Source of the DNA: Eremophila alpestris peregrina
Taxonomy: Eukaryota; Chordata; Aves; Passeriformes; Alaudidae
Direction of reading: 5' to 3'
Assembly (NCBI GenBank): GCA_009792885.1
Contig: WMCF01000016.1
Location: forward strand, 10,248,200 to 10,312,199
Length of the DNA stretch: 64,000 bases
Part shown: positions 1-14,000 of the stretch, in pieces
Numbering within the stretch: position 1 is the stretch's first letter
Layout: every line of letters begins with the position of its first letter
Notes under the pieces: model-generated
The model's database searches: none
What the model was told of the DNA's origin: nothing
What the model saw: the letters and a program-made list of their open reading frames with translations, nothing else
Made by a program: the position numbers and the translations under genes

Positions 1-3000
1 GGAGATGAAGGACCAGGAGAAGAGACCTAGAACACTGCATAAAAGTTTGAAATTACTCAAGTGGGCTCATTCTATGAATTTCAGTAACTTCCACCATGTC
101 TGAAATGAGTAAATATTCATTGGGCTAAGGAGAAAGAGAGGAGGGCAGTGAGGAGAAATGGCTCCATAGCATAATTTTTGCAAGTATTCCCTGGACCTTG
201 AACAGGAATCCACATCTCCCCTACTCCCAGGTGAGTACCTGAGCTTCTTGGCTAAAAGTCCTGCTTCTTTTCACTTCCTCACTGCAACCCAAGGTTTAAA
301 AAATATTTAATTACTCCTTCAAATGTTGAAAAGTTCAAATAGGAGGACTGAACAGATTCTCCTGCCACCCCAAAACCAGAATTACCTGACAATCAGGAGG
401 GTCTTTCCAGGTGGGTTCAAGTCTCTTCCAAAGGGAGAAAAGATAGGAGCAGGAGGGCTTTAGCCACTACATTATTTTGTGAGAGTGGCCAAAGTTTCAA
501 ACTCCCTGCAGACCCTGATCTCTGATACATGCCCAGAAGATGCCTCATAGATTGGAGTTTGCCAGTAAGCCAGACATGCTGAGATTAAGATGGTGTCCCA
601 ATGGCACTGACTGGTTCAGCACACAAAACAGAGGTGGGTCTGGCAGTGAGAAGAAGCAGATCCTCAGGGAGAATGGGAAACAGAGAAATATGGCGATGAT
701 ATTGCAATGCAGCTGAGCAGGGGCTCTAAGGATCCAAACTGAACCTCTGAAGCTGCTTTTATGTTTGGGGCACAGCATAATTGGGGCTTGTTTCTCCACA
801 AATCCATTAAAGAGGACAACAGACTTGTGCTCACCTACATCATGGAGCTGATAGAAGGGAAGGAACTGCATGAGGAACCTGCTGCTCAGCCAAACCATTC
901 CCATGCAAACTCCAGTGCATCTCATCACTCTCTTGTCTACAAGGAGGCACTGTTTCCTCTCTGTCTCATAAAGAATGTGAGGGACACAAACCATGAACCA
1001 TTTCAAATTACTCATCACTGAGGGTCAGATCCCCTTGCATAAGCACTGTCTGCACCTCTGGCTTCTGGCTGAGTTTAGCCAGCTCACAGAGCATTGCATT
1101 GGATTTTTCTTTCAGCTGCATGGAAGACAAAGGAAATGAAGTGGGTGGTGTACACTCTGACTTCATGAGGCATTCACTAATCTCTGAGGAGGAATCTCAT
1201 TAGAGAAATTGAAGAGGTCATTAGGGGTAGGGATGGGAAGCTCTAGAAATTACACATCACCTAGAAAAATGACCAGAAGAAATGGGAGTGCAAGGTGGCT
1301 CATGGGGAAAAGTGAGTCCATCACTCTTGCTTCCTTATATTCATCATATTCAAAATCACTGATGTGGTGAACTGACCCTGACTGGATGTCAGGTGCCCAC
1401 CAAAGCTGCTCTACCACTCCCCTTCTCAGCTGGAGAGGGGAGAGAAGATATAATGAAGACTCAAGGGTCAAGATAAGGGCAGGGAGAGATCACTCACACC
1501 TACCATCATGGGCAAAACAGACTCATCGTGGGGAAATTAATTTAATTTAATCCTTTAAGTCTTGGGATCCTGTGCTCAATCACTTACTCTCACCTTGGAA
1601 GAGAACTTGTAAGTTAGACCAGTAGGCCCTATAGCTGAGGTAAGGAGCCAGCACTCTTGCAAGTCACTTTTTTGATCCAACAAAGGAAGAAGAATGGAGG
1701 ATATGGAGAGCCCTGCCTTTCACTGGCTCATCAGAATCATAATTAGAAAGTGCTGCAAAACATCTCTGCCAAGAGGAAGCCCAAGAGGAAACCAGCCTGC
1801 CCTCAGCCTGTAGGGAGATCAGTCCAACAGCACGTGCTTGCAAGCCCCAGCCTGGCTCTGGCTGGGTTAATGTGACAATCCATTTCTGACAGCGTGTCAA
1901 TACAAAGCAATTTAGGAGTGCATGAGAAATCGACCCGAGGTAACAGGCAATTTCTCTGCTCTGCTGGTCAGGGGGAAGTAGGGACCAGTGAGGCCACAAT
2001 CTCAGAGCACACTGAGCTCAGAGGGGCCTGCTCTGCCAGCACGTGGTGGCATCTCAGCAGCACTCACCAGAGAGAAGGGTGGAACTAGGCAGGAGCAGGA
2101 CACCTCTGTGGGACACAGTATCCAGGTGACAACAAAGAAGAGCTGAGGGTAGCATCCCATGTTGTTAATTGGGAATATTTGAATATGTAAAGTAGCAAAT
2201 TGGCTGAAACAGAGTAGATAGACTTAGACAGATGATTATAAGGCAGAACCTCAGCCCTGGGTCTGTGCCACCTGCCCTGTGGGCAGGGAACCACTGGCTG
2301 AACCTCACAAAGCTCGAGAGGGGCAAGCAGGTGGTGCAGACAACCCAAAAACCTGATTCCAAAAAGTCATTTCTTCTTTTAAGGCAGACTCACAACATGC
2401 CTGGATGCTACCCCAAGCACTAACACCATGCTGCTGCCCTTCCAGCATGTACTCAAGGAGCACATTTCACACTGGTGCATCTCCCCATGCAGGGACTAAG
2501 AGAGACCATGGGAATCATCAGAGGGTGCTGAGGGACAGGAATTTGAAGGCACTGGCATCACTAAAGGCTGACCTGCCCTCCTTCCCTCTCTGTCACAGCA
2601 CAGATTGCAGGGAGGACACTCATTTGCCTCTTGCCCACATGGTAGCCACCAGCAGCCATCTCAGAGTGCTGTGAAAGCACACTGGCACAAACACCAGGGC
2701 TGGCCTGGAAAAGCAGAGGGTGAGCCCAATCCAAGCAAATCTGTTTGCAAATGCAGAGCACAGCAGCAACGTGCTGGCAGTGCTTATCCAGCATGATGGG
2801 CTGAGGGACACTCCCACCACACTAAAAGCATCTCAGTCTGTCATTATTAAAGCAGAAAACACAACAGATGCAGCCTGTGCCTCCAAGTCCAAGTTTTGCT
2901 CCCTTGCAACCCAGGATGTTGCACTCTGAAGAGTTGATTCAGCTCACTCACACTCACCTGGAGAGGCCAGAAGTGTTGCCTCCTCTGAAAGAGTCAGGAG

Positions 3001-5900
3001 AAATCACACTTGCTGCCTATTTTTTGGATGGAACAACTTTAAACCAGGCTGAGCTTCCCACCCATGCCACACACAGTAACTCTGGAGGGTGCCAAGAATG
3101 GTAATGCAGAAGTCAAAAAAAGGAAGAATGGATAGAGAGAGGAAATATAGCATTGTTGTAACTCTGCCAGAAGAACATGCTGGTTTAAACCAATCCCTGG
3201 ACATATTTTTATCTGGGACATTATGGGATACAGCCAGGGAGGCAGGGTTTGAGGTTGGATCCTTTTTGTGTGGTTGCATTAAGACTAAGATTCCCACTTT
3301 ATTTTGATTTAATAAGCTAGTTAAAGCGTGTTAACAAAATTAAAAGCCATTATTAAAGGCAGATGTACTGGTTTACAAATAGCTGAGCATCAGCTTTGAC
3401 TTTAGATGATCCACAGCTTCAGTGTATGCTTCTAATAACCAGCTGTCACTTACCAGAGATGGGGTAACTCTTATTGGGCATATGGATGTTACATTTAAAG
3501 TAGTATTTTCCCCTCCTTACTTCTATCTTTTCCCACAGGCAACTGAGCCAACTCACAAATTTCCTGCATCATATTTTCCCTTCGTTAATGGGATGCATGT
3601 TGAGATCAGAAGGGCCAAATGATGACCTGTCTTTTTGTTTTTTACATCCCTTTGGAAGAATCCATATGACGCTCTGTGTGTCAAAACAGTCATAACACAT
3701 CCCAGATGCCTCCCCACTAATTGCACTCTTTCTGCTTGAAGCCACCAAGGTCCCCATGCAACCACAAGCCCAGTCTGTCCAGAGCTGCCATTTCCCTGAA
3801 CAGCTTTGCAGTAACAGGCTGGTGAGCCCAGCTCATGGAGGAGCCACCACCATCAGCCCATCACAAACAGCTCCTTCAACACAAACTGCATGTTCAGGGG
3901 ATCTGGAAAATGGGACATTGTTCGGCTTGTGAGAAGCAAAATCTGTTTCTAGGATGGGAGTAGGGGAGAAGGGTTAAGGGAGAAAATCAATCTCACTTGC
4001 ATGGTTCTGGTAGGACTGCTGTAGAAGTACCAACAAATTGAAACAGTGTTTGAAATGAGGACAACACTTCTACCATCCACTGTTTTTCACATCTTTTGCT
4101 TTTTAACTGAGGTAAATGCACTCCAGAGTGCAGGAGTCAGTACCTTCCAGCCTTGTGGTCTCTACAGGATGCCATCAGGGAGCTGCCTCTGCCCAGGTGT
4201 CAGCCACATGCACCAGGCAGAGGGTGATGCCAGCTGGCCCCACCACTCTGGAAATCTTTGCCTTGGTCCTTTTCCCATGAGAAGGAGCTGGCACCCTCCT
4301 TTAACTCTGTTTTTCCTGACATCAGCAGAAGAAAGCAAGGCTTTGGACACACCACCAAAGAGCATCTATGAATATGTTGCTGTAACAGACTTTCCTTACC
4401 CCCCACAGAAATGAACAGCTGGACTGCCTGCCCCAGGCAATGGTCACTGCTGCCCTGGGAAGCAGAGGAGAGCATCAGGGCACTTGCTCTCCTCTAGGCA
4501 CTGCTATCAGCCACAAACACAGGATATTTGTGGTCTAAACCTTTCCATCCTTTTGTCTGAAGGTCCTGTACATTGTGCTATCAATCATTCAGAGGAATAT
4601 TAAACTGCTGGAGAGCTGACGATATCATTTGCTATGTTCATTCCCCTGAGGATCAAGTGTCTCAGTGAGAGCAGGAGCAGAGTCCAAATGTGGAGCCTCC
4701 CCTATCCCTGATCTCATTACAGCCCTGCTGCTTCCACAAAGCCCTTTTCCCTTCAGGTCTCTCTTCCCACAGCATTGACCACAGCTCATAAATTAATAAG
4801 TGCATGCATTCTTTAAAATCAGGTTTGTGGCGAGCAGATGTTGAAGATGAAGTGAAGGGGAGAAGGGGGAAGAAAACAAAAGCCAACACATACAAACAAT
4901 TCAAACACTGTGAAATGTTTAACAACATGTAAGTCCTTCAAAACCACAAACCCCTTGGTCCCTATCCCTGGCTGGATTCACTAACAGGTTTGCTGCCAGT
5001 GCCAGTGTGGAAGGCAGGGGTGCACAAGGACCCAGAACCCTCTGTTTTGCCTCCAATTATGTGCCAAGTTAAAACTCAGGTAAAAAATCCAACCCAACCA
5101 ACCTAATCCACAGTCATTCTTTAATCCTGCGCAGCTTACTAAAAGCAAGGGGACAAGATAGTCCAGCCAGACTGGCAAATTGGAGGCTGCTCATTCCCTC
5201 TCCAGAAGAAATCAGCTCATGTTTTCTCCTGAGGATCCCAAGAGACTCAAGTCCAGAAGACACTGACAATATGCTACAGAAAGGAAACAAATTTTAAAAG
5301 GAAGGTATTTACGGAAAAACTTCAGAGGAAAACATTTCTGTAGTGCTGCTGAGGCCGAGCAGGAGTTGTCCATGCAGCAGGAGCTGCTGGCCCCCCACTC
5401 CTGGTCATCAGAGGATCACACTGGAGAGGCAGAGCTGGGACCAGAGCTGTTAGAGGGATGGGCAGCTCCAGGGACTAGGCATCAACAGCCTGAGCTACAA
5501 AAAAGGCTGAAGGAGACAAAAGAGGCTGTCTCTGCTGCTATGCAGCCAAAGAGGTCAAGGCTGGCCAGGTCACACAGGCAGAAAGAGCTGGGCAGGGGGA
5601 CATTGATGTAGGGCACTCACCCAGCACTTATGTTCCCATCCCTCACTCTGCCAGGTTCCCTTAGGCAAAGGATGGAGGCAGTTCAGAGGGACAAAAACAC
5701 CCAGAGGGACACAACATCTCTGCATGGCACAACCCCAGGTGCTGGAGAGGTGTCAAAAGCCAGGAGGAGCAACAAACCTGGGGAAGCAAAAGCACCAATG
5801 TCACTGTTTCCCCCAGGAAAGGTGGGAAAGAGGAGGTGTAAAGTCAGCAATGCCTTAAGGAATGTGATGGATGAAGACATATGGCAGGATGGAAAAAGGT
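1..5900. other. Intergenic DNA, no gene seen
   Basis: Downstream of PLXNA1. No frame here shows a recognisable protein domain or a chain of spliceable exons. The base composition is mixed, with an A-rich, possibly repeat-derived patch near 4.8-5.1 kb. I see no RNA gene. Confidence 0.5.
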
Positions 5901-5929
5901 CATATTGGGCCACCACCACCTGGACAAAA

Positions 5930-7680
5930 AAATAAAAGTAGCTCCATTAGGTGAGTGCTGAAAGTTTGGATGGACCCTGAGATTTCTGTTAACATTATTA
6001 ATAAAAAGAGAGAAACTATGAAAAATGCCCCTTCTAGGAGACTAACTACCAAAATAAATCTAAAAATGCAATAGTAAAAGCTCACACATCCTAGCTCAAC
6101 AGTTAAAGACTTGAACACCAACTGTAGATGAATCACCAAGAACATGATTGTGATTTAGACTCAATATTGGTGAATGATAAAAACAAAGTGGAAGAGCTGG
6201 AACTGCAAAATAGCCTTGGACAGACTGATTTATTTAAAACTCATGCTTTATTTTGTTTTATTCTTAACAGAGCAGACAGATAGACAACAGCAGAGTGTTG
6301 CCTAAAGATTCCTGGTTTCAAAAGGGCAAACCTATCCTTGCCTATAAAAGGTAAGTTCAAATGTCTTTGAACCAAAGGCAAAAGTCCCTGGGGACTTCAC
6401 CCCAAACACAGAAAAATAGTGAATGAGTAAATCCTGGGTGGCTCCTGCCTTGCTGGAATGAGTAGAGCAATGCAGATAAAAGGAATAAGAAGAAAGCAAA
6501 GAAAGGGAGATGATTAATCAGCAAAGAGCAAAATTTTAGGGGCTGAAAATAGAAGAGATGGAGTGGGAAATGCCAAACGTCAAAGGAGTTAGACCTGAGG
6601 AAGGATATTAAATAGTGAAAGGTTCTGCAGTCATACAAACACAAAGGTAATAAAGACAGAACAAGCAGTGCTGTGATTCAGTCTGTGGGAAGAGAGTTCA
6701 CAGGAAATCCAGGTGAGGTCCCAAGACTAAGTGAATTCTTCTCAGCAGCTCTGGACAGTGACAATAATTGCAAGCATATGAACTTATCTGGGTGACTGAT
6801 ACAGAAAATGTACTTACCATGGCTGAGAGAGAAGTGAAGATCCAAGATCTTCCTGTGATCAAGTCACAAAGCCAGGTATCTCACAATCCAAATTCCTGGA
6901 GGAACTGTTCCATGAAACAGACAGACTGGGAGCAAGGGCTTCAATAATTTCACCAGTAAGGAGGTGAGGAACATAAAATACAGTACCTGTAAGGAAGAAG
7001 GATGAAAAAGCAATCTGAGCAGCTGTCACCCATGGCCATGTGCAAAGGGGGGAGCAAAAACTGGGCAGGGCTGTGAAATGTAGGGAATGCTGGACTGTGC
7101 CATTTGAGATTGGTTTGGGTTTTATCTCACTTTTTTGTGTTACTAACTGATCTTCTAGATAAAGGAAAATACACATTTTAGTGACTCATTTAATGCAGGG
7201 CCATGATTTGTTGTGATAAAGAGGAAGAGGCTTATCCCAGGCACTGCAGAGGCAGAGTAGGATTTGATGGAGGCATAGCTGTGGACAAGGAGGGAAGGGT
7301 ACAGCTTGCAGGGAGTTTGACAGAGGAATTCCCTGCAGAGTGGTCTCAGGACTTGCCCTGGTCAACAATTTCGCTAATGAGTTCTTCTTAATTAATGCTA
7401 TGACAAGCAGGAGAAACCAGGGAAGACAATATGGATATCACACTGGAAGCACAGCTTGAGTATGGCTCAGTCCCTGAAGCAAACCATGTAGTTTTCAATA
7501 ATTTCTGCTGCAAATGGGGAATTCTTAAGTCGAAAATGACAGAAGAGGAAAAAGACTTTGATTGTAGGAGTCAATTACAGGCTGATTAATGAGATAAAGT
7601 CACCAAGCAGGTAAATTTGATCCTAACATGTGTGCAGGGGAGGATTTCCAATAGAGGAGGGCATCTCCCAATTCACAAAT
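5930..7680. other. AT-rich intergenic block, possibly decayed retroelement
   Basis: This block is richer in A than the sequence on either side and lies directly before the CR1-like fragment, in the same orientation as an upstream ORF2 body would. I cannot align it to a reverse transcriptase, so it may be unrelated old sequence. Confidence 0.25.
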
Positions 7681-7689
7681 TGGTGACTA

Positions 7690-8040
7690 AACTGGTCAGC
7701 CACACTCAAGAGCAGCAACAGATGCAAAGAAAGGCTGTCAAGATAACCAGTGGATGGAAAATGGCCCAAGAAGACTGGGTACATGAACTTTTTATTTATC
7801 AGGCTGAAGGAGATGTGATTTCTGTCTCCATTCCAACCGTAGTCAGTAAACATGGGAAAAAGCAATGATGGTAGAAGGATGACATGAGCACTAAAAATAT
7901 GTCAGCTAGAAGCATGTCTAAGCTCTAAATTATGCCTCACCAGAGTAGAGAGGCAGCTGGGGCAAACAATGAAAAAACAAGGAGGAAGTATTTTTAAGAT
8001 GGCTCCTGCTAGGAGTATGAAAGGGATTTTATGAGGTGGT
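7690..8040 (+). mobile_element. Old CR1-like LINE 3' fragment
   Basis: The stretch with AAGGCTGTCAAGATAACCAG, then TGGATGGAAAATGGCCCAAG and AGGCTGAAGGAGATGTGATT resembles the 3' body of amniote CR1 elements (aggctgt..aagat..agtgg..tgga..; ..aggctgag.gg.gat.tgat). It is diverged and lacks a clean 3' end. The match is from memory of CR1 consensus sequences, not from a search. Confidence 0.45.
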
Positions 8041-11000
8041 TCCCAGCTGGGAATTTAGCCAAGGTACTGGGGTTAACACACCCACTACTCTGAAAAGTAC
8101 CAAGGGATTTTCAGCAGCCCAAAATTGCCAAGACCTTGGTTTTAAATCTCCACTGCTGAAATGTAACTATTTATTCAGCACAGTTCCACTTGAGCAACTA
8201 TGTGAAATGCTGCTCTGAGACTCTCAAAAGTCTCCCAGGGAGCAGGCAAAAAAAATATATATATTCTGTCTGGAGCTGATTCTCTTTCCACACTTCTGTC
8301 CCTCTCATCCTGCTTCACCACTAACAGGATTTGCATCAGAGCAGCCCAGCTCTCAGAGCCAGGCAGCTCCCTGCCCCTCTCCCTGAGCCTGTCACACCAT
8401 GGAGACATCACCTTTGGACATCTGAGCACAGGAGCAGGGTCCTGGGCAGCCAGGGGGACATTGGCCACACAACAAACACCTCTGTGCCCCTCCTGGCAAG
8501 CACAGAATGAGTTCAGGCATCTCAGGGTATTGTACAGTTTAGACTTGTCCAAGCAATTCCAGCTAGGAGCAGATGCTTTCAGAGCCACTCAAGACTTTCT
8601 CAATAACACAGGCTTACCTAGCTGAAAGAAAGCTGAGCCATCTCCATCCTAAGCCAAATGAGAAGATAGCAGCAGCCTCCATGGTTCCCAGGTAGCAAAG
8701 AGCTCATTTTAACAGGCACCATGTCTTTATGCACAGAGGAACAGCCACTGTTTGGGACACCCAGGTGTTCCAATGCCTGGGTATAATTTTTTATGAGCTC
8801 AATGCACTGTGTTTTCCTGCAACAATCACCAGATTGCAAAAATACACTGCTCAGCCAAGGCTCCCTGTTTTGGGGGCAGTTATTTTGGGTTTTTAAAAAC
8901 TTGTCCCTTCTTTCACTCCCTATTATTTGTGCTGAATGATCCAGGTGAAAGACTGCACCCCAAAGCCTGGACATGGACCAGGGAGCACTACAGGTTCTGC
9001 CCTGCCAGCAGTGACCAGCATGCACAGCACAGTGTGGAAATGCCAAAGCACCACAAAAGAGCAAACCTGAGCAGACTAAATCCTCCTCCAGCTGCTTGTC
9101 ATTCATCCCTTGCTGCTCAGTTTGGCAGCAGGGCTGAGCCAAGAGGAAAGCCCAGATGCTGGGAATGGGGCAGCAGGCAGAAGGATGCTCTGCAGTGGGC
9201 TCTTCTTCCCACAGGTATTTATTTACATGTCTGGGCAGAGAGTGCAGATGGAGATGTTGACACACAGAGGTTTAGCAGTGAAACCTCCCACTCCTCTGAG
9301 CCTGCAGCTTGGCACAAGAGTGGCAGGTCAATCCCCAGCACAGTGACTTCAAAAGTTGCCAACAAGATGAGGCACAGTGGACACCCATCCTGCTCCTTGT
9401 CTCAAGGAAGCATCTTTCACCTTCCTCAGCTTTGGGAGCCTGTCTGGATCCTAAATCACAACTGCCAAGCAAACTGCATGGGATGATGGGAGAGATCAGC
9501 CCAGTGCTGATCTGTCCCAGCCCAAAGCCAGCCCTGCCTCTGCACTTCACACCCACTGGTGAAACCAGGCTGCCACTGCCACGCCACACACCCCACACAC
9601 TGCCTAGCACCCATCACCACCCCAGCCCCCTCAGAGAGGGGCCAGGAGGGGCCCAGGCTGCCCAGTCCCCAGTGGTCCCTCTCTCACCCTCCTTGCTGTC
9701 CCTGCACAGGCACACTCTCCTCTCCTCCCCTTCCCCTGCCCTTCCCTGCTTGTTGCACGAAGGGTGGGTTTGACCTCAATCTGTCTGCTAGGATTAGAGT
9801 CCAGAGCTGTTCCCCTCTGCTGAGCACAGAGCCCCAGCAGGGCTGCGAGGCCACGTCTGCCACACTGGGTTATTCCAGAGGGGCTCAGCCAGGGCTGCCA
9901 CTGTCACAGGGAGTGGGGACTCAGAGGTGAGAAGGGGCAGTGCTGGATGCACCCTGCCACAGCCACTGCTCCTGGCTGCTGTGGGGCACCAGCACCATCC
10001 CACCAAGCTCAGCTTGCCCTGAGAAGGGGAGGCAAAGCAGTAAGGGTTAAGTGGTGAAGGAGAAGTGGGGACTTTTTATTATAATGGAGTGGCCCAGCTT
10101 CAGCTGTGGGGATATGGATCCTTTGGATTTGCAGCAGTACTCCAGAGACACTCACAAATAAAAGTAAATAAAGGTAAGTATAGAAAATGCAGCAGGGCAG
10201 AGTCTTTGGCCCAAGGCAAGCAACTCAGCATGGCTTAAAACAGCTGCGCTCTACAACCTGTTCCCAAAATCAGAGTGATCTCACTCAAACTGCTCTCTGG
10301 GAGGCATTGTTGCCCATGACATCCCAAAAAAGTGCCTGGTCAGGAGACAGGCTCCCACAGGAAGTCCCTTTAAAATTCACTGCATTGTGTCCCCTGCCCC
10401 AAGCACCTTCTGCTCTGGCTGAAGCCCAGCACCACACCAAAGTTGTAGGACCACACCAAAGGAAGGACTGGACAGAGGCAGCAAAGTTCTGGAAGGACCA
10501 GAGGAGGGAGGAAGGTACCTTCTACAACCAGACAGAAAGGACAGAGATATTTGCACAAGAAGCTGACTGGTCGGTTTGGGAAGAAGCAGGAGGGTGACAG
10601 CTACTGTAACAGTCCTCATGTGCACACAGCCCAGCAAACTGGTCAGGAGGGAAGGGCAGCAAGCCCTGGAGGCTTCCACTGTGTTGGCTGAGGATGACAG
10701 GCCAAATCTGACAGCTCTATGTGCTGTCACCATCTATTGTGCTGCATTCCCTGAAGGGCAGCAGGGCCAGCACAATGTCCAGAGCCCCAGCAAGTGCACT
10801 ACCAGACAGCCAAGAACTGTCCCCAGCTGCACACAACTCTCCACATCAAGCCTCTCCTCTCTTTCTCTTAGGAACACCAACAGAAGTATTTCCCCCTGTT
10901 CAGAGGACAGGTCTGCTGGCAGCACCCAACCCACCACAGCCATTTCTGACTGCATCAACACCAGCCCTTCAGGAGGGACCATCATGTCCAGTACCAGGAT

Positions 11001-14000
11001 GGTCAGTGCCCTGGGAACACGAAATTTCACTGCAGGGTGAAGGCTGCAGCCCATTGTACTGCACCAGTGTCCTGAATCACAGCAGCTGAATAACACAGTG
11101 CTGGGACTGAACAGCAGCCTTGGACCCCTGACCAAGCCCAGAACTACTGGCTCTGGGGTTATTTCCCCTTATTCTGCAGACCAGGGTCAGCTGAGAAATG
11201 TAGATTTAGCTTGTGAAATGTCTCAAAGTCTCAGGTACTCCAGTTAGACATTTCCAGCCCAGTTCTCCCCAGTGAGCAGAAGAGGTATCAGTGCTGAAAG
11301 AGAAGATCTGCTGAGTCTTAGTTGTTTTGTCCATGCCCAGAATTTCCAAGACTTTGTCCCATCCAGTGTCAAGGACACATCACAAACACATGAGCTGTGG
11401 CTAAGGTGCACATATCTCACAGAGGATGACTTTCAGCATTCCTCCTTCATTTTATCTTGCTCTGTCCATCACCCATTTTGGAGTCACTGCCCATCAGACA
11501 CATTGCTGATAGTCCCTAGGTGGAAATCCAAGGGAAAACCCAGCTGAAGAAATGATGGGTCCAAAAGAGTTAGGACAATCCCCACTCCACCTGTTCTCTG
11601 CTCACCGCCAGGGAGAGAAGCCACCAAATGCTCTGGAGTTACAGCTCTGCAGGCAGAAAGCCCAGCATGTGCCACCCTGGGACTGCACAGCTCTATCCTG
11701 TCTGCCCTGTCCCTGCAGCCACTGAAGCTCAGCCAGCAGCTGGGGTGTGTGGTGACACAACAGTGACATGACAGAGGCCTGGCTGGAGGCCAGCCTGGCT
11801 GCTGTGTCCTGGGGCATCAGCAGCAGGGAGACTGGCACATCCTTGCAGCTGCCCTGATGGCTGGCCTGGCTGTGCTTTCCTTCCCCTGCCCCCTTGACCC
11901 TGCCTAGCCCTCAGTCCACGACCCAAAAGTTTCCCCTTATTTCAGCCCAGTGACACAGAAAAACAGCCGTCAGGATGGGGGGAAGGGGTCAGATGCCAGC
12001 ATGGGGAAATCCTCCAAGTCAGACACACAAACAAAACCAAATCACCGCTTCTCGTGGATGTCACAATAAGTAGCACAAACTGTAGCTGCAGGAAAAAAAT
12101 CCAATAGACACCAATTAAATGCATGACTTGACTGCCTCTGCCATGGCAGCCAGAGGTGGCTTGCTGGTGGCAGCAAAGTATCACTGGTCACTGCTGACAC
12201 TGCTGAGCTGCTGCCTCTCCCAAGGGATGCCAAGGACAGTCAGTCTCACCGGTGTGACACATCCCTGTGTACCAGCTGGCTTATTGCCAACCACACCATA
12301 AAATCACTTATGGCCTGCCTTAAAAACAGGGGACTGTCACTCTGCCATGACCCCAGATCTCCCTGGAGTATCAGCAGTGGATGAACACAATGGTGAAATT
12401 CTCTTTTAGATTGTCCAAAATCTGGGGTAGCACAGACAAGGGCATGTCTGCAGGATGCTACAGCCAGGGCCAGCCCAGCAAAGGTCCTGCCACACCCCTT
12501 GATTTGACAGAGAGCGGGGTCACCCCATGACAGAAACATGCAGAGCAGCTGTTGGGCAGCAATGTGGGACAGGCAAGAGAAAACCCAGAGCCCATCCCTG
12601 AGTCACAGTCTTTCCCTGCATACCCACAGGGATGCTGCCATCTGCTTTAGACATCCCAAAGACAACTCTGGTGTGATAGCCACAACAGCACAGTGCTGTG
12701 CCAGGCAGCCTGGCCACAGCATTCCCAGCCGCAGGCACTTCCAAAATCCAGCCCTCCTGGTGCTGCAATCAGGCATTGGGTATTGTACTGCAGCTACCCT
12801 GGGCATCTGCATCACCCTGCAACAGGTTCTCCTCCTGGGGGGCTCTGGGCCCCAGCATTCCCCATGGCACTGGTGCCTGCTCCCCTGCAACCTCTGCTTG
12901 CACCCTGGACAGGAGCACTCAGTAAATCAGAGCCACGTCTGCAAGAAATGCACATCCCTTCTTTATTTAATCTGCAGCCACTAGAGGGTAATCCAGTCCT
13001 CCAAGTTAGATCAGCTCTTGCTTTGATACGCTGGGCAGCAGGTAAGTGCCTGAGCCCCAGCAGTTAATTACCAGGTGCCTTTCAACAGCTCCTGCCTCAA
13101 TTAGCATCCGTGCCTCCATGGCTAGTCAGAAAGGCCTTCTGGCTACCCCTGAGCCACCCAGCCTGGAGAAGGCACCCTGAGCCAGTGCCACATGCTCAGA
13201 TGCAGTTGAGACTGTTTCTTCCAGCTGCCTGATGCCCCTCCTCCAAGCTGATTAAGAAGAGTACAAGATAATAACACAAATAAAGAAATAACATTTTAAA
13301 AACCCACCATAACCCTGAAATCTTCATTAATTATGAATTTTGCATGGCAACTGTTACTAAGAGAGTCTCCTCTGAAACTGATGTTCAAAGAACTTCATAT
13401 CAAATCTTCAAACAGTTGAGAAGGTTCAAGCTACAAAGTCGAAACATCTGTTGCTTTCCATGCATTTTTCAATGGGGAGATCAGAGAGGAGGAAAAAAGT
13501 GTACAAAATAATCCTGGTTCTGCTCTATTATTTAAATACAATGACGGTCTATGATACACACTCTGTGCAGAGAGGGAGAAAGAAAAAATTAAGTCAGAGT
13601 GTTATACAGTTCTACCTACTGGAGCCAAAAATACAATATACTTCAATTTGCTTTAGATTTAGCCCTTCTGGGAAATGCTGTATTAACAGCCCTTGGGGAT
13701 GAAGTCTAAAACAGGAAAAGAAGGACAACTTCTCCAGCAGAAACAATGAACTGACAGTACCATCCCTCCTCCCAGTGCCATGCAAAGCCTGGCTGTAGGG
13801 AGAAAGTTTGGAGTCAAGTTTGGAGTCAAGACTATGGGGTGCACCTCCCACATAATGACATATTTGCCACCTCACTTCACAAACAGAAAGGATTGTCCTC
13901 TCTGCCTGGGGGAAGCACCAAGCAGGCAGGACCATCTCCTAAATCTGCTTTCAAAACATACTCTCTGCACTCAGCTTTTTGCCCTAAGGGCAGGCAGAAA

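Noticed and set aside
8809..9486. 225-codon plus-strand frame in intergenic DNA
   Set aside because: No domain, no biased codon use, rich in Cys/His/Trp as random GC-rich DNA gives; a minus-strand frame of similar length overlaps it.
10187..11135. Several overlapping frames of 120-150 codons on both strands
   Set aside because: Typical of stop-poor GC-rich DNA; none shows a domain, and they conflict with one another.
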